A DNA stretch of 64,000 nt from Solea solea (GCF_958295425.1 NC_081147.1:4237290-4301289), one strand, 5' to 3'; shown: positions 1 through 11,770, numbered from the stretch's first letter. The notes: generated by a model from the sequence alone, not told the origin. Numbers and translations: made by a program.

Positions 1-190
1 TTATCATTAAAAAAATCCTGAAGGAAACATTTGCTTTGGCCTGCACAAGGTGTCTGGTGTAAGTGTGGCTCTGTGTGAACAGGTTCACTGTCTTTGTTTA
101 TTTGTATGTGTGTGTGCACCATCAGGAACCCCAGCAATCTGCCATCTGCCCCCATTCTGTCACCCCACAGCAGTGAAATGCACGCTTGTG

Positions 191-214
191 CACACACACA
201 CACACACACACACA
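191..214. repeat. (CA)12 microsatellite
   Basis: Twelve uninterrupted CA units are seen directly. Dinucleotide repeats of this kind are among the commonest microsatellites in fish genomes and are likely length-polymorphic. Confidence 0.95.
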
Positions 215-596
215 GTGCTCCTTAGTCTGTCACCTCGTTAATGTGCAATTTGTTATTGAGTGTCAGTCACTGACTATGTTACATTTTCATTTTGAATATT
301 TTTACTGAACGTCATTAACCACCAAAGGCTGAGTGCACATGGAAGAAGGGAAGGCAACTAAAAAAAGCAAGCTCCCTTCAGGATATGACACATTCATGTC
401 CTTGAGGAGATAAAAGTCAACGTTCCAAGCGCAGCATCACAATGATATTTAGGTCTGAGAACAGAGTCTTTGTGAAAGGCATTTGGACTTCTCTCGCTGC
501 TTGTTACAGTAATGTGAGGAACGAAATTAACTGCTCTCTCAAAATATAATGAACAAATAGTGTCATTGTTTGTGCACAATCTGAGAGTACACTGTA

Positions 597-615
597 TTTT
601 TTTTTTTTTTTTTTT
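597..615. repeat. T19 homopolymer
   Basis: A run of about 19 T residues. It could be the poly(A) tail of a minus-strand retroposed sequence, but no retroposon body is recognisable beside it, so it is listed only as a homopolymer. Confidence 0.9.
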
Positions 616-883
616 AAATGTCAACAAGCAACAGGCTTCACAGTTTTCAACAGTTTCAAGTTTATTTTGAACATTTTATAAACTTTTTTGGTCAAAACGA
701 TTTAATGTTTTTAACAGCCCTTGGTGGGTTTTGTCTTCAGTAAAATAAACTTTAAATTAACATTGACAGCCAGTTTTATGTGACTTTCCCTTCCCCTTTT
801 TGAGTGAGTAAGTAAGCTAAGAGTATTATTGCTTCAATCTTTCGTCAACCTTTTCTAATTTTCAAAATTAAAAAGGACAAGAC

Positions 884-1740
884 CAGGGCTGGACTGGCGC
901 AAACAATCAGCCCTGACATTGTTTGCCAAGGCAGCCCACCGTCACTGGTGAGACAGTAATAGTTGGACAGTAATATGTACTTGCAGTTTGGGGATTTGAC
1001 TATATGCACATAGGGATCAGATCATTTCAAAAGTTTTTGATGAGGGCATACAGTTTGGCAAAATAATGTCACAGCCAAATGATAAAGCGTGTCCCCCATG
1101 TCCCCACAACATAAGGAATACCAGGCACACACACAGCTTGCCTCCATCCCTGAGTGTCCCTGTCAATTTGCGAACATTACTCCTTACCACCACGTCGTCA
1201 ACTCCGCTCTCCTCCATCTTATCCTCACTCTGTCCCTCCTTGACCCGTCATGGTCTCCCTGTCCCTCTTCTTCCTCCCTGTCATGTTCTTGCTCTCTATG
1301 TTCTGCTTTCTACGGCCAGCCACCTTCACTCCTCCTTCCTCCTGATGTTGCTGTAGCTAACATGTCTGTTATTTTGGAGCACTTTCGGGCATCCACCTGT
1401 AAAGCATCCGTTTGTTTGGGCCGCATTTTCTCTGCACCTCCCCTGTGCTTCGAATTTATCACATTTTTACTGATTTATTTTCTTTTTACAAGCACGATCC
1501 CTATGTCTGTTCCAAACTATGAGTAATTGAGATATTGAAATATGAGATTGGGCCAGCCCAATGTCAGGAAGTAAACAAATGATGCGCTGTCTGTGCCTTA
1601 TGTGTTGGCCCACCCCTGGCTGACGGTAATAGATATGATTGGGTCGGCCCAGTGTCAGGATAGTAAATGAACCAATGGGCTGGTTTTTGGGCTGTATAGT
1701 CCACCACAAAAATGCCCAGTATGCCAGATTACCAGTCCTG
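884..1740. mobile_element. Non-autonomous hAT-like DNA transposon with 8-bp target duplication
   Basis: The element begins with CAGGGCTGG (884-892) and ends with CCAGTCCTG (1732-1740); the two ends are inverted repeats matching at 8 of 9 positions. The 8 bases just outside both ends are identical, GACAAGAC (876-883 and 1741-1748). An 8-bp target-site duplication with CAGGG-type termini is the signature of the hAT superfamily. A 24-base internal unit occurs twice in direct orientation (1546-1569 and 1637-1660, 3 differences), each copy containing a GGGCC/GGCCC-type palindrome. No transposase frame is visible inside, so this 857-bp copy must have been moved by an enzyme supplied elsewhere. The clean target duplication suggests that both ends are original. 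Confidence 0.85.
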
Positions 1741-1748
1741 GACAAGAC

Positions 1749-2230
1749 AAAAGCCTCCTAACCATCCGTTATGTATTTAACATCAGGCAATTTAGGCTCC
1801 AACAACATAAATAAGCTCCTATTTCTTAAGTCCTTTCCTGTGATATATCATACATGTGTGCCAGGATACTCACAAATGTTAATTCAGCAGTTGCTGCATA
1901 CTGCGGAGGCTGGCGCACACATAAAACAGTGTTTCCTGCACAAATGTGTCCTTTTGTTCATCTTAAAATCTGCCTCCTAATTCCCAGTGTGGTGCAGTTT
2001 CACACCCACACTGACACCTTCCACCTCAACAAACACCCACATCCACCTTGACATGCACATCCAGGCAAAAACAGACTGGCACTCTTGTGAGAAGTCTTTT
2101 AGAATGTTTTCCTTTTGCCTTCAGAATTACCCTGAAGTTGATATGTTTGTTGTATCATGAGATGCTTTTGGACACATCATCAATGATAGTGCTGGGAGTG
2201 TGAGGGGGGGTTTCAGGTCATCCCTTTTCC
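1749..2230. other. No gene or repeat recognised
   Basis: I see no domain-like translation, convincing splice sites or inverted repeats here. The short open frames do not resemble known proteins. Confidence 0.5.
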
Positions 2231-2234
2231 CTGG

Positions 2235-2740
2235 TGACCTGATTGGGGTGATCAATTCCAAGCCTTTATCCAAGTAGGCTTGTCCCTCCAGATTCACAGC
2301 GATCTTTCAGCATTTTCTGGAGCCTCTGAAGGTTTACTTGCTGCAGTGATGCCCAGGTGAATAAAGTACTTTATTAATTGTGACCTATGCCAGTGGCCAG
2401 ATGTTTGGCCTAGTCAATGGTGCTGCAGATGGACTCAGTAGTTACCCTCAGCACATGGCCATGGCACCAGCGCTAGATGGGCTGGGCAAAACGTCATACA
2501 CAGACTTGATAAAGAACTTGACGCTGAAGGGTTCCACCTTCCACAACTCTTGACCATGTTATTTCCGCATGCACTTTGCTGCCACAGCCCTACTTTCCTG
2601 CAGCTCTTCAACCCCTGCCCTCAATCTCTTCTGGAACAGGTCCCAACTTTCTTTGCCCTTGATCTTATAGTGAGTTGTTGGAATGCTGCCTCGTCCAGCT
2701 CTGCCAATTGTCACGGATCCCACCAGCTCTCAACACAAGA
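2235..2740 (-). pseudogene. Remnant of a fish retroelement polyprotein (C-terminal part)
   Basis: On the minus strand, about 2558-2455 reads HGQELWKVEPFSVKF followed by KSVYDVLPSPSS. This matches a block I recognise from reverse-transcriptase-linked proteins common in fish and other animals (consensus like ...FLIQSVYDVLPSPxNL). Further along the minus strand, about 2350-2270, LGITAASK and an alanine-rich stretch followed by IWRDKPTW resemble the extreme C-terminus of the same family (LGITGASK...WLWIKRGDPW). The zinc-finger-like part expected between the two blocks is missing and stop codons interrupt the frame. This is therefore a decayed copy with an internal deletion. The family assignment rests on motif memory, not on alignment; the clade is not resolved. 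Confidence 0.55.
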
Positions 2741-3169
2741 ACCAACAACATTTCCTTTCTCCTTTTTTTCACTGTGTAAAGATGAAGTGTAGTTCAAGCA
2801 TCGTGCAATGTGGTGAATTTTCCTTAGGTCAATTATCAAACAGCAGCCGGCTAATTGTTAACAGTACATAGTGGAACCCCTCATCCTGTTCCTGGAAAGA
2901 GCCACTTGTGTTGGCCTGTCATTAAGACAAGCTGCAAAGAAATACTCTCACTGATCACGCCATGGATTGTATATAAAAGGTTGAAGAAGTCTTCTGGTTT
3001 GCCAGTTGAGGCCAGTTCAGAAGGAAATGCTGATTTTTTTATTTTTCAATAAAACATGATTTCCATTTTTCTAAATGATGTTCCTATTTAAAATAAAAAA
3101 ACCTCAACACGGTGCCAATCAAATCTCAGATCTCAAGGAAGGTTGCCGCTTAGATGACTCAGACTGTAC
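2741..3169. other. No gene recognised
   Basis: Unique-looking AT-rich sequence with chance open frames only. Confidence 0.5.
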
Positions 3170-3278
3170 AAAACATCCTTGACGATAATCTCCTCCAAAT
3201 TGAAATGTGGCTGACTGGTGGAAAGATAATGCACTACATGTCCCCTAATTTAGAGGAGATTATCGTCAAGGATGTTTT
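3170..3278. repeat. Near-perfect inverted repeat able to form a long hairpin
   Basis: The arm 3170-3195 and the arm 3253-3278 are exact reverse complements over 26 bp. With one mismatch the pairing extends to 32 bp (3170-3201 with 3247-3278). The loop is about 45 bases. No target duplication flanks it and no other copy was seen in the window. It could be a small foldback element, the product of a local inverted duplication, or a transcribed hairpin precursor. It matches no microRNA I recognise. Confidence 0.9.
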
Positions 3279-3503
3279 CCTCTTTACTTCTGTTTCAGTA
3301 GTGTGTGCCCTCTGCTGGTACAGATCTTAATGACACAACAACAAGTTCAGAGAAATGACACAAAAAAAAAGTAAACATACGTGTTGCTCAATTAATTAAT
3401 CAATTCTTATTTGGTTAAATACTCAATGGCAATTTATCGACTAACAGTTAATCATTAATATCCCAAAAGTTTATAGATCTGTCTACTAACTAGCATGGAG
3501 AGG

Positions 3504-3640
3504 GTGGAGTGGCTCAGTGGTTAAGACCGGTATCCCTGTATGCAGAAACATCATGGTCACCGGTTCAACTCCCCCCTGGCAGGTTGTAACTCAGTTCCCT
3601 TGTAAGTCGCTTTGGATGAAAGTGTAATGTACAGTGGATC
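3504..3640 (+). mobile_element. tRNA-derived SINE with L2-type tail
   Basis: RNA polymerase III internal promoter boxes are visible: an A box TGGCTCAGTGG (3510-3520) and a B box GGTTCAACTCC (3562-3572), spaced as in a tRNA. After the tRNA-like head comes the tail GTAAGTCGCTTTGGAT, a 3' end shared by many fish SINEs and L2-group LINEs and thought to recruit the LINE reverse transcriptase. Compared with the copy at 8326-8448, this one lacks about a dozen bases of the tail (the CTGCTAAATGAC part). It is a SINE rather than a tRNA gene because it does not fold into a cloverleaf with a matched acceptor stem. Confidence 0.85.
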
Positions 3641-5360
3641 TACACAGGAACAAGCACTTACATTAAAGTGATAAATAACAAGAGTTAGATATTTCTAGTA
3701 GTTACATATTACACATATTGATCCTTGATCAAAGAAAACTATTTTTTCAGTAATAAAAATAACAATTTGATTAATCATCGTATACATTTTTCTTTTTGCC
3801 TTCACTGTTTTTGCTTGACGTTTGTGTAATACTTGGTTCACACAAGGACACTGTCACTAGTTTCCTTTTCTCAAGGTGCTGATAACCACAAGCACTACAA
3901 AGAAGCCTTGTTTTCCTCCTGGGTTTTTGTCACACACTGCTTCAGGCTGCTTGCACTCTCTGTGTAATTGCTTGAGCTTATTTGCAAAGAATAAAGTTCA
4001 AGAAATACAATTTGGTTCTAGAGTCCTTATTTCAGATATCTCCAAGAAACATTTCCATAACAATATTTTGCCTAAATTGTTCAGCCCCAGTCTCCAATGC
4101 CAATGACAGTTGTGGAAACAGGCATTGTGTTTTGGGGGTTATTCTTCCATCTGTCCCTTACTCATGAACATTATAATCTACTCATGTCACCATCAGTAAG
4201 TTCAAATGTGTCATTTTGTGACTTTGGTGTTTAAAATCTTGTGTTTGGATTTACAAATGTGACTCACAAAGCAGCATAAGACGAGTAACTCCTGTGTATA
4301 TGCAACCTAAAAACACTGATTGTCTCTATGGACTTGCAGAAGAGACACCATTTTACAAAATGATGATACTGTACACTTCAGGAGATACATTTTGTTAGGT
4401 GAGCCTTTTGTGAAGCAAGTGAAATCTGTGGGAGTCACATTTTCCACACAGCATACACCCTCTCGTCCTTGACACGCAGAGCACAGTCAGCTGTATGAAG
4501 GTAGCTGAATATAAGTCAACTGTTCCTATAAGATGCCGTGAAAGAATTCCTTCAACCTTTGCACCGGCAATCACTTGTTATGAAGGATGAACTGGAACTT
4601 TTCTCGGCCTTTTAGACATTGACATTGACTTGACAGCCCGAACAACTGTTTTGCTGTTCCAGACTTTGCATGTGTCGATGCAGTTTTTTAAAGAGGGACA
4701 GTTCACACCAAAGTACATAATAATAACTATTACAGCATCATTTTAAATGAAGAAAGATCCTTTGATTTCCTGACAGAAGTCCTTACAGTGTTGAGGCTGT
4801 TATTCTGTCACTAAAGCTCTGAAAAACATGGAGATAATCAGAAAAGCTAAACCCTGTGATGTCTTGATTATGATTATAAAGATGATAAAAGAAACTTTCA
4901 GTCAGAAGCTATTTCTCTCTAAGAAAAACTGTCTGACTTTTATAAAAAAATCACCTATTCAGAATAGTGTATTCATTATCAGACAAAAAGGGAGATAACT
5001 CACTCAATGATGAACTTCATAAAATGTCCTGTTCTTATTTATAACACATCCTAATGCCAATTTTATATTCTGAAATCACTTTGAGTGTTGCTCAGTTACA
5101 TCATCATACTCCATTTGTCACTTTCATGCATCAATGGACTTCAAATCTGACTGGCAGTAACGTACAAATGGTTTGGAAGGACACACCCAATGTTGCCGGG
5201 AATGTTTTGTTCAACCATAAACCCCAGCAGTACGATACAGTTTATTATCTACAGGTAGACATGGGATTTGTTTTTGACAAATCGATAAAACTGCTTATAC
5301 TGTGAGACAGAACATTTATGTGGTTTCAGAACTGGTTACCTGCTCATACCTACACAGTAG
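3641..5360. other. No gene recognised
   Basis: Mostly unique AT-rich sequence. At 4392-4410 there is a short motif, TTTGTTAGGTGAGCCTTTT, that recurs near 23559 and, more diverged, near 20138. It may mark a short dispersed repeat. No exons or transposon ends were recognised. Confidence 0.45.
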
Positions 5361-5361
5361 A

Positions 5362-5420
5362 TATATAGAGAGATAGATACTTTATTCATCTCACAGAGAA
5401 ATTCACAAATTCACAGTGTG
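5362..5420. repeat. Possible fish retroposon 3'-tail fragment
   Basis: The segment AGATAGATACTTTATTCATC followed by a GAAATTCAC block resembles a short dispersed sequence (consensus like ATACTTTATTGATCCC..GGAAATTC) seen repeatedly in teleost DNA. Only the conserved end is present and the element class is not resolved. Confidence 0.4.
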
Positions 5421-6610
5421 AGGATAGCAATACTACTTAGCCGTTAGCCGCTATGCAGACACACTCTTTCAATAAGTTGTGAAAACAGCAGCTCCAGTTT
5501 ACATGGTAGAGAAGAAGCAGGGAGAGAGAAAACTTGAGAGAATTGGCATTCGACTTGTCTAGTGTGACACCGGCTGGGAGTGAACATGTTCATACTATTT
5601 CTATGGAAAAAGCAATATCTGAAAAACAATGTTCCAAATAGGGCATTTTAATTTAAGAAAATGCCACAGATTTCAACTTTGTGTAGTTCCATGTTGCCTT
5701 CCCTTGTATCGCCTTGGCTTTAACAATTAACACAATCTTACTTGATACATAATTGACAAGTTGATCTTCTTTAAAACTGTACCTGAAGTTATGATAAACT
5801 GATGAAAATGCTGAATATATGTGTCACAAAGCAGTTGACACAGAGTCACCGGGGAGCCCGAGGCTCCTGGACTTCTGATGCCCAAAAGTCGAACTAAAAT
5901 AGCATATTACCTGAGATGTCACTTTCCTTGAGTTGAATCTCATATACTTTTAGGACTCTACTGATCTGTGTCATCATATCCCAGAGTTATAACGCGTTCA
6001 GTAATAAAACAGAACAGCAGGGAAGGTTAAAGTTAAGACCTTTGACTGAACAGGGAAATTAAGACAGTTCCCTGGTGGCCTGGCTTTATTTCTGAATTTC
6101 ATTACCTTCAACAAGGCATGCCCAGAGGTCAGATCTGATTCATCAGCTGAAACTTGTCCAATGGCTGTCAATGATGGGGACATTTAAGTTATATCAAGCT
6201 ATGACTCTCGCTGCATGGTTTCCTGGAACAACTTACTTTGTTATATTCTTTGGATTGAAAATAAAACGTGGACTAATTTTAGCCACTTAACAAAAGGTTA
6301 ATTAAGAACATGTTTGCCACTTTATATCAGCATTTGAAAGCCTTGTGTGACTGGAACATAATGCCGTTGCCAATTTGTAAAGCACTTGGTCCACACTCTC
6401 TCCATCAATAACTTTTGGGGATTTGACATCTTTTGTTCACATTTACCAAAACAACAAAAGCTTACCAATTGAGGCAGCAGTAGACCAGCAGGTCCCATGT
6501 CACCATGAGCTAAAAACATTCATTTCTCCATCTTTAGTGGAGGAGAGTGAATGCATTAAAAAAACTTCAGTCTCCACAACAAAAAGGCTGTCCAGCATTT
6601 AGAGAGAAAA
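5421..6610. other. No gene recognised
   Basis: AT-rich unique-looking DNA. The translations lack recognisable domains. Confidence 0.45.
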
Positions 6611-6616
6611 AACTGC

Positions 6617-6649
6617 CTGCTGGCAGTCATGTTTTCCGTAAGAGTGAGC
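6617..6649. repeat. Short dispersed repeat, copy 1 of 3
   Basis: The motif CTGGCAGTCATGTTTTCC, followed by GTAAGAGTGAGC, is shared with copies at 13551-13598 and 20176-20228 in this window. No inverted ends or target duplications were seen, so the class is unknown. It is probably a fragment of a larger interspersed repeat. Confidence 0.45.
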
Positions 6650-6959
6650 GTCCTCATCTCACTTCCTACAACCGCACTTCAAAAAAAACAGAAGTATTCC
6701 ATTAATCGGTGTCATGTCGATATTGTTTAATGCTGTGTAAAGTATATGCTCTGGCATCAGTGAGAAACAGTTTGAAATAGTATGTTTTGGGGTAATTATG
6801 AGAAGATAATGGTGTCGTCTACATACAATAGCGACGCATGATTGTGGAGAGTGAATTGGTGCTGGAGTGTGTTACACTGAATGCCTGCTCAGGTGCCTGG
6901 GTATTTTCTTTTCTTTGGAAAAGGTTGATTGAGTCTAATATGTTCCTTTATCTGTTGTC

Positions 6960-7460
6960 ACAGTCAGTGAAGAAGGGTTCCGCTTTGAAAAGCTAACAAA
7001 CACGCGATGACACTGCTACTGTCAATTTTCAAACAGTTCCGCTCAGATGAGCTCATTAGGACGGCTGTATTTCTGTTTTTATCTTTGCTGCTTCTCAGGG
7101 GCGAGCAAGTCAAATTTACTCGGGGGGAAATGACAGCAAAGTAACTTAAAGACAAACTGGCTTTTATCAAAAACTCCCTCCCTGAGGCGTTTATTTGAAG
7201 GAGGTCCCTTTGTGTTGGTGGACATTCAAATTCAATAATACTCAGCAAAATGCCTGGCTATAGTCATGTGATGGTGATCATGTCTTCTCTTTACTCTCTC
7301 GTGACAATATTGAAGGGAAAAAAAAACAAAGCAAAAAAACAGCCAGTCCAATTTAAACTGTGATTGTCTCTCAGCCATTTTGACACTGGGGAGAGTCTTT
7401 TAATTTCCATATCAAAGGGGCTTTAGAAGAATAAAAAATAAAACCTGCACAAGCCAAGAA
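6960..7460. promoter_or_regulatory. Candidate conserved non-coding element (by texture only)
   Basis: This stretch lacks repeats and low-complexity runs and has a higher information content than its surroundings. It includes the block TCAGCCATTTTGACACTGG and an AT-rich TTTCCATATCAAAGG core reminiscent of transcription-factor site clusters. This texture is typical of vertebrate conserved non-coding elements, but conservation cannot be seen from one sequence. Confidence 0.2.
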
Positions 7461-8320
7461 GCACTGCTCTATCGTTTTCAGTCACAGCTTGTGGAGAAAA
7501 GGGGAAAGGAGAGAATGGCAAGCAGTGATTAGTGAAGTGGAGGAAGTAAACGGTGGATACGAGAACAAAAATTAAATGTTTTGTGTCTTGGATCCAAACG
7601 GTTTCTATTCCTCACAAACAGTTTGTTCTTGTAAAAAGGCTGGAATACAAAGAGTGCCCGGGAGTACATTATCCAGAGAGGAATTGGTGCTTCTGGGAGA
7701 GGAGGATGAAGAGGACAAGAGGAGGGGAAAGTGTCTTCAGGGGAAATTCTTGCTTATTTTTGTGTCACTCCCACATGGAAAATGACAGGGGAATATTGCA
7801 CATGTCACATCCCTGTGGTACTGACTGCATAGTTGAAGGGAAGTGGGTTAATCCCCACGCTGTGAGGTGCTGAGTGGCACAAATCAGCCAGAGCTACATG
7901 TATGTGATGTCGACATGTTTTTTTTTTTTAAATAAGTTTGCTGGATATCAAAATAGCTGTAGATAGGTGCGATAAGAATAACATGGATTTACTTGCCCAA
8001 AACTCTAGACATTAACTTTTAAATGTAAACAAATGCCTACTTGATTCAAACCACTGTCAAAATGTGTTCACTCAAAGCTGATTAAGCACATCAGTTCCAC
8101 TCAACTCTCTCAACAGCTCTGTTTTGCTAGTAAAGTGAGACGACCACCAACAGGTTGGAGGACAACTGAGTACACAAAGAAGCGTCCACAAAACATTTCA
8201 GAAGTGAGCTGCTTTAAAAAAGGTGGTGGTTCAACAGGATGTATGCGTCTCTATTCCACCTGTTATTGCGCTACTGCTGTAATACTCCTTCTGATAGTAT
8301 TGCTTGACAGAGCCCGTTTT
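7461..8320. other. No gene recognised
   Basis: Open frames at 7553-7873 and 7576-7785 overlap in different frames and have no recognisable domain. A T/A tract lies near 7917-7932. Confidence 0.45.
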
Positions 8321-8325
8321 ACCGT

Positions 8326-8448
8326 TTTACCGGTACCCTGTGTGCAAAAGACTTCATGGTCGCAAGTTCAACTCCACCCCTGGCAGGTTGTACTCAATTC
8401 CCTTGTAAGTCGCTTTGGCTAAAAGTGTCTGCTAAATGACATGTAATG
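8326..8448 (+). mobile_element. 5'-truncated tRNA-derived SINE, same family as 3504-3640
   Basis: The B box GTTCAACTCC (8366-8375) is present but the A-box region is missing, so the copy is truncated at its 5' end. The following CCCTGGCAGGTTGTA and the tail GTAAGTCGCTTTGGCT, then GTGTCTGCTAAATGAC, match the copy at 3504-3640 closely and keep the tail segment which that copy has lost. The two copies are probably independent insertions of one SINE family. Confidence 0.8.
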
Positions 8449-11400
8449 CTTTCGGGTGAAAGCTGCAGCACACAAATAATGATACAGCATTTCTGTTCAA
8501 AAAGACCAAAAAGAGGCAGAATATTAAAGTCACCTTCAACAGAAATCCCTCAGAGTTACACGCTGCTTTGATACAAACCAAATTAAAGCAGATTTAAGGT
8601 CATTAATTTGGTTTTAATTCAACACTAAGTGGTAAGAAAATGACAAGGTTGGAACAAATAGGATTAGTCACAGACTACAGGAACATAGACGATCCCCAAA
8701 TGGCTATAATATTTTAGGGCTGTGTACACGGGTGACAGTATGCTATATTCCAATATACTGGGACACAAAAAACAAGCCCATTATCAAAATGTAACATCTT
8801 ACAGTAAACATGCCGACGTTAAATGCATAAAAATAGTGGTCAGATGCTGAAATGCAACACAAAATCCACTGTCAAGAAAATAACCTGTAGAGTTATTTCA
8901 GCCCGTCGATATTTTCTACAGTCCTATTATATTAACTAGATATTAAGGTGGCACTTTTGCAGTAATGCAAATAACAACCAGTTGCTCTGGTGAGAAGAGC
9001 AGTGTAGTCCTTTATCATAACAGCCAGCCTATTTGGACCATTTTAGTTATTTTGTTCAGGGCTGAACCAAACAGACCTATAATTTGGGTCAACTTTTCAT
9101 TCCAGTAAAGACAGACTTTTTAATGAATTCCCTCATCATTCTCACTTGTTTGGAGTGTGTGGATTGCATTGTTGCCATTTTCTTTTAAGCTACACTTGCA
9201 CTTGCAGTGATTTGTTATGCAACTTACTCAGTTGTTCAACTTTTTTGCTAGACTGGAGGCAGTGCTCTCAATTGTTGCACGTTTTTTTTTTTAGAGACTA
9301 AAATATCTCAGGAAGGCACTGCATAAATTGGTACAGATTATGTGAATAGTGAGGACATGGTCTGACTGCTCAGAAAAAGGAAGACTAATAACTCCTCAGA
9401 AACAATCCTCTCTCCCACAAATCATTATTTCCACGCAACTAAACTGCATTCCTAATTACATTTCATGAGGAATCATTTTCTCCCAGATTAGTTTGGTTGT
9501 TTATACATCAATAATGATGTAGTTCAAAAGTATTTGAGGCAAACATCTCAGTGGGAGTTGAACGGTATTGGCATTGGCAAAGTTCAAGAAGAGCGCAACA
9601 CCAAACAACGGAGATATTTTATGTAGAGGAAGCTGCACCTGCGGTGCTTTTTGTGCCTAAACCTGACCAAAATTATCAATTTTTTGTATCGAGTATCGAC
9701 TTTTGTGGTTTGACTGAACTTCCTCTTTATCACCTAATATTAAAAATGTGTTGTCATTTGTTATCAAATGTCAGTACCTAAAGAGTTAATCTCATCTGAG
9801 TTATCAGGCAGCATGATGTTTGACCAACTTGGCTTTCTCAAGAAGTTAAAACCAGAGATGCAGCTCATTCTTTAAACTAGAAGAAGACAGGTCTGTTTTG
9901 TGTTTTAGAGGCTGGTCCTGGAGAAGATATAAAGTTATGCCAACACATTATTCCATATTTGTGAAACGCCTGGGCTGTCTAAAAATAAAGTACTAATATT
10001 AATTTGACTTGTTTTTTGTAAAAAATAATGTGTATTCAAATTTTTGTTAAAATGTATTTTAAGAAATTGGTAACAAAAAAAGTCCTGATATTGATATCAA
10101 TACCATATAGAAAACTTTTAAATCAATAGCTGGACTTAGCCACAAGTATAAGTAAATTAATATCCCACTGTAAATAAGTGAAGTGATTTTGTTTCAGAAA
10201 ATACAGTTCATGCAAAAATTGCAAAAACTTGTATTTGTGCATAATTAAGCTGTTCAAAAACTTGATTTTAAGGTGACAAGGTTGTCAGACAGTGCTGTGA
10301 AACATTAAACTACTAATTGCCAGTTTCCCATTGCTTTGAAGTGAAAGCAGACATTTTAAAGCAAAGAGGTCTATCTGGTTCACGGTCCATGAGGGAGTCT
10401 GTCGGGTACAACTGTCAAACCTCTCCGACTGTACTGCGTGAAGCACGTTAATCCTACTGTGAGAAGTCAAATGGCTCCGATTCGCTGAAGTATATTTGTG
10501 TAATTTAGCTGACTTTATTATGTGAGTGCACATAAACAACCACAGGGACAGGAATTGAGAGCTAAAGAAAAAAAAACTTTATTGTGAGCTTATAAACTGT
10601 TACCGAGCACAGATATGAAGGTTGCACCAATCTCTCTGTCATTAGTTTACACTTCTGTCGTCTAATCAATGCTACACCAGCTTTACCTCTTGCTAATGTC
10701 AAAATACATTGGCGTCAATGTGAAACTATTCACTCTCCACTGGAGAGACTCTGGGGTATTCCTGCTCTCAGCTTCTTGTGAGATTAGCACATTGCAACGG
10801 CAATGAGCTCTGACTCCACAATGGCCCAAAGTGTTAGTGACAATCTGACTTCTGGGTTGTAAAACATAAACGTGCCTGTCAGCACTATGGGCAGCAGACA
10901 AGATTTTGCTTCACATCACTTTTGATGTCAATGTTTCTTGGTGAATTCTGTCAATTTCCTCCACCAAGCACAGGCCTGGGTGTGTGACGTAGCTGCCAGG
11001 ACATTGGTAATCAAGTAAAGCCATGAAACGTATAAATCACCACAGGCAATGTTCCACCAGTGACACTCATTCAAAAGGTTATGTGAAATGTCAGCAGGGG
11101 GCAGTTGTAGCTTAAGGCCATAATCACAGAGGAGTTTCTTTTTTATATATTTAAGGGTTTGTTTTAGATTTGAGAAAGACCAGTATGTCCAATTATTACA
11201 GCCGCATTTGCATCATATTTGCTTCCTTTATGGTAAAATATACAATCAATATTCATTTAACTATGAGAATGGGAGAGTGGATATGTATGGAATGGGTGCC
11301 CCACTCTTTGTGTACATGGACAAACTGTAAAGAGGTCAACATTGATAATGAATTGTTAGTTCGTCATTATATAATGATTACCTAAACCATCTCGGTTTAT

Positions 11401-11620
11401 TATCTTTAAAAAATGCCGTGTTTGTGCAGGGATACACCACTCTGATGCTCTGGATCTACTGTATATCTACTGTTGATTTGCTGGGTTGAACTAATCTTTG
11501 TTGTATGGAGGTAACATCATAGCATACATGCTGTTTGCACAATTAGTTTTAATACTGGTCTTCAAAGTCAAAGTAGCATCGCTCTAACAATATTTTGCGT
11601 CCTTTGTTCAGTTTGATTCC
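8449..11620. other. No gene recognised
   Basis: About 3 kb without a supportable feature. Homopolymer runs occur near 9281 and 10567. The short open frames (for example 9551-9781 and 10683-10901) show no known motif. Confidence 0.45.
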
Positions 11621-11639
11621 CGTGTCGGATGTCACGATC

Positions 11640-11770
11640 TACATCACATTTTAGTATTGGCTCAGCTCGCTTGGAACCAGAGCAGGTACCAAAAAGAGCA
11701 CCAGGTACTTTCCCTAATGGAAAAGCAAAAAAAAAAAAAAAATAGTGGGAGAACTGTATAGTGGAAAAGG
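11640..11770. mobile_element. Degraded fish MITE fragment with internal A16 tract
   Basis: The segment contains GCTCAGCTCGCTTGGAACC, two GGTACC-like blocks and CCCTAATGGAAAAGC, an arrangement typical of a very common teleost MITE whose ends read like GCTTTTCCATTA. An A16 run (11727-11742) interrupts it, and AGTGGAAAAGGGCC (11760-11773) probably belongs to one terminus. The opposite terminus was not found. The call rests on pattern memory only. Confidence 0.5.

Larger units (their letters stand above)
1..875. other. Non-genic stretch, low-complexity tracts only
   Basis: No coding region, splice-bounded exon or transposon end could be recognised. The stretch holds a CA microsatellite and a T tract, listed separately. 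The small open frames here are what AT-rich DNA gives by chance. Confidence 0.6.

Noticed and set aside
50..241. Small cysteine-rich peptide frame near the left edge.
   Set aside because: It reads through the CA microsatellite (His-Thr repeats) and has no other support.
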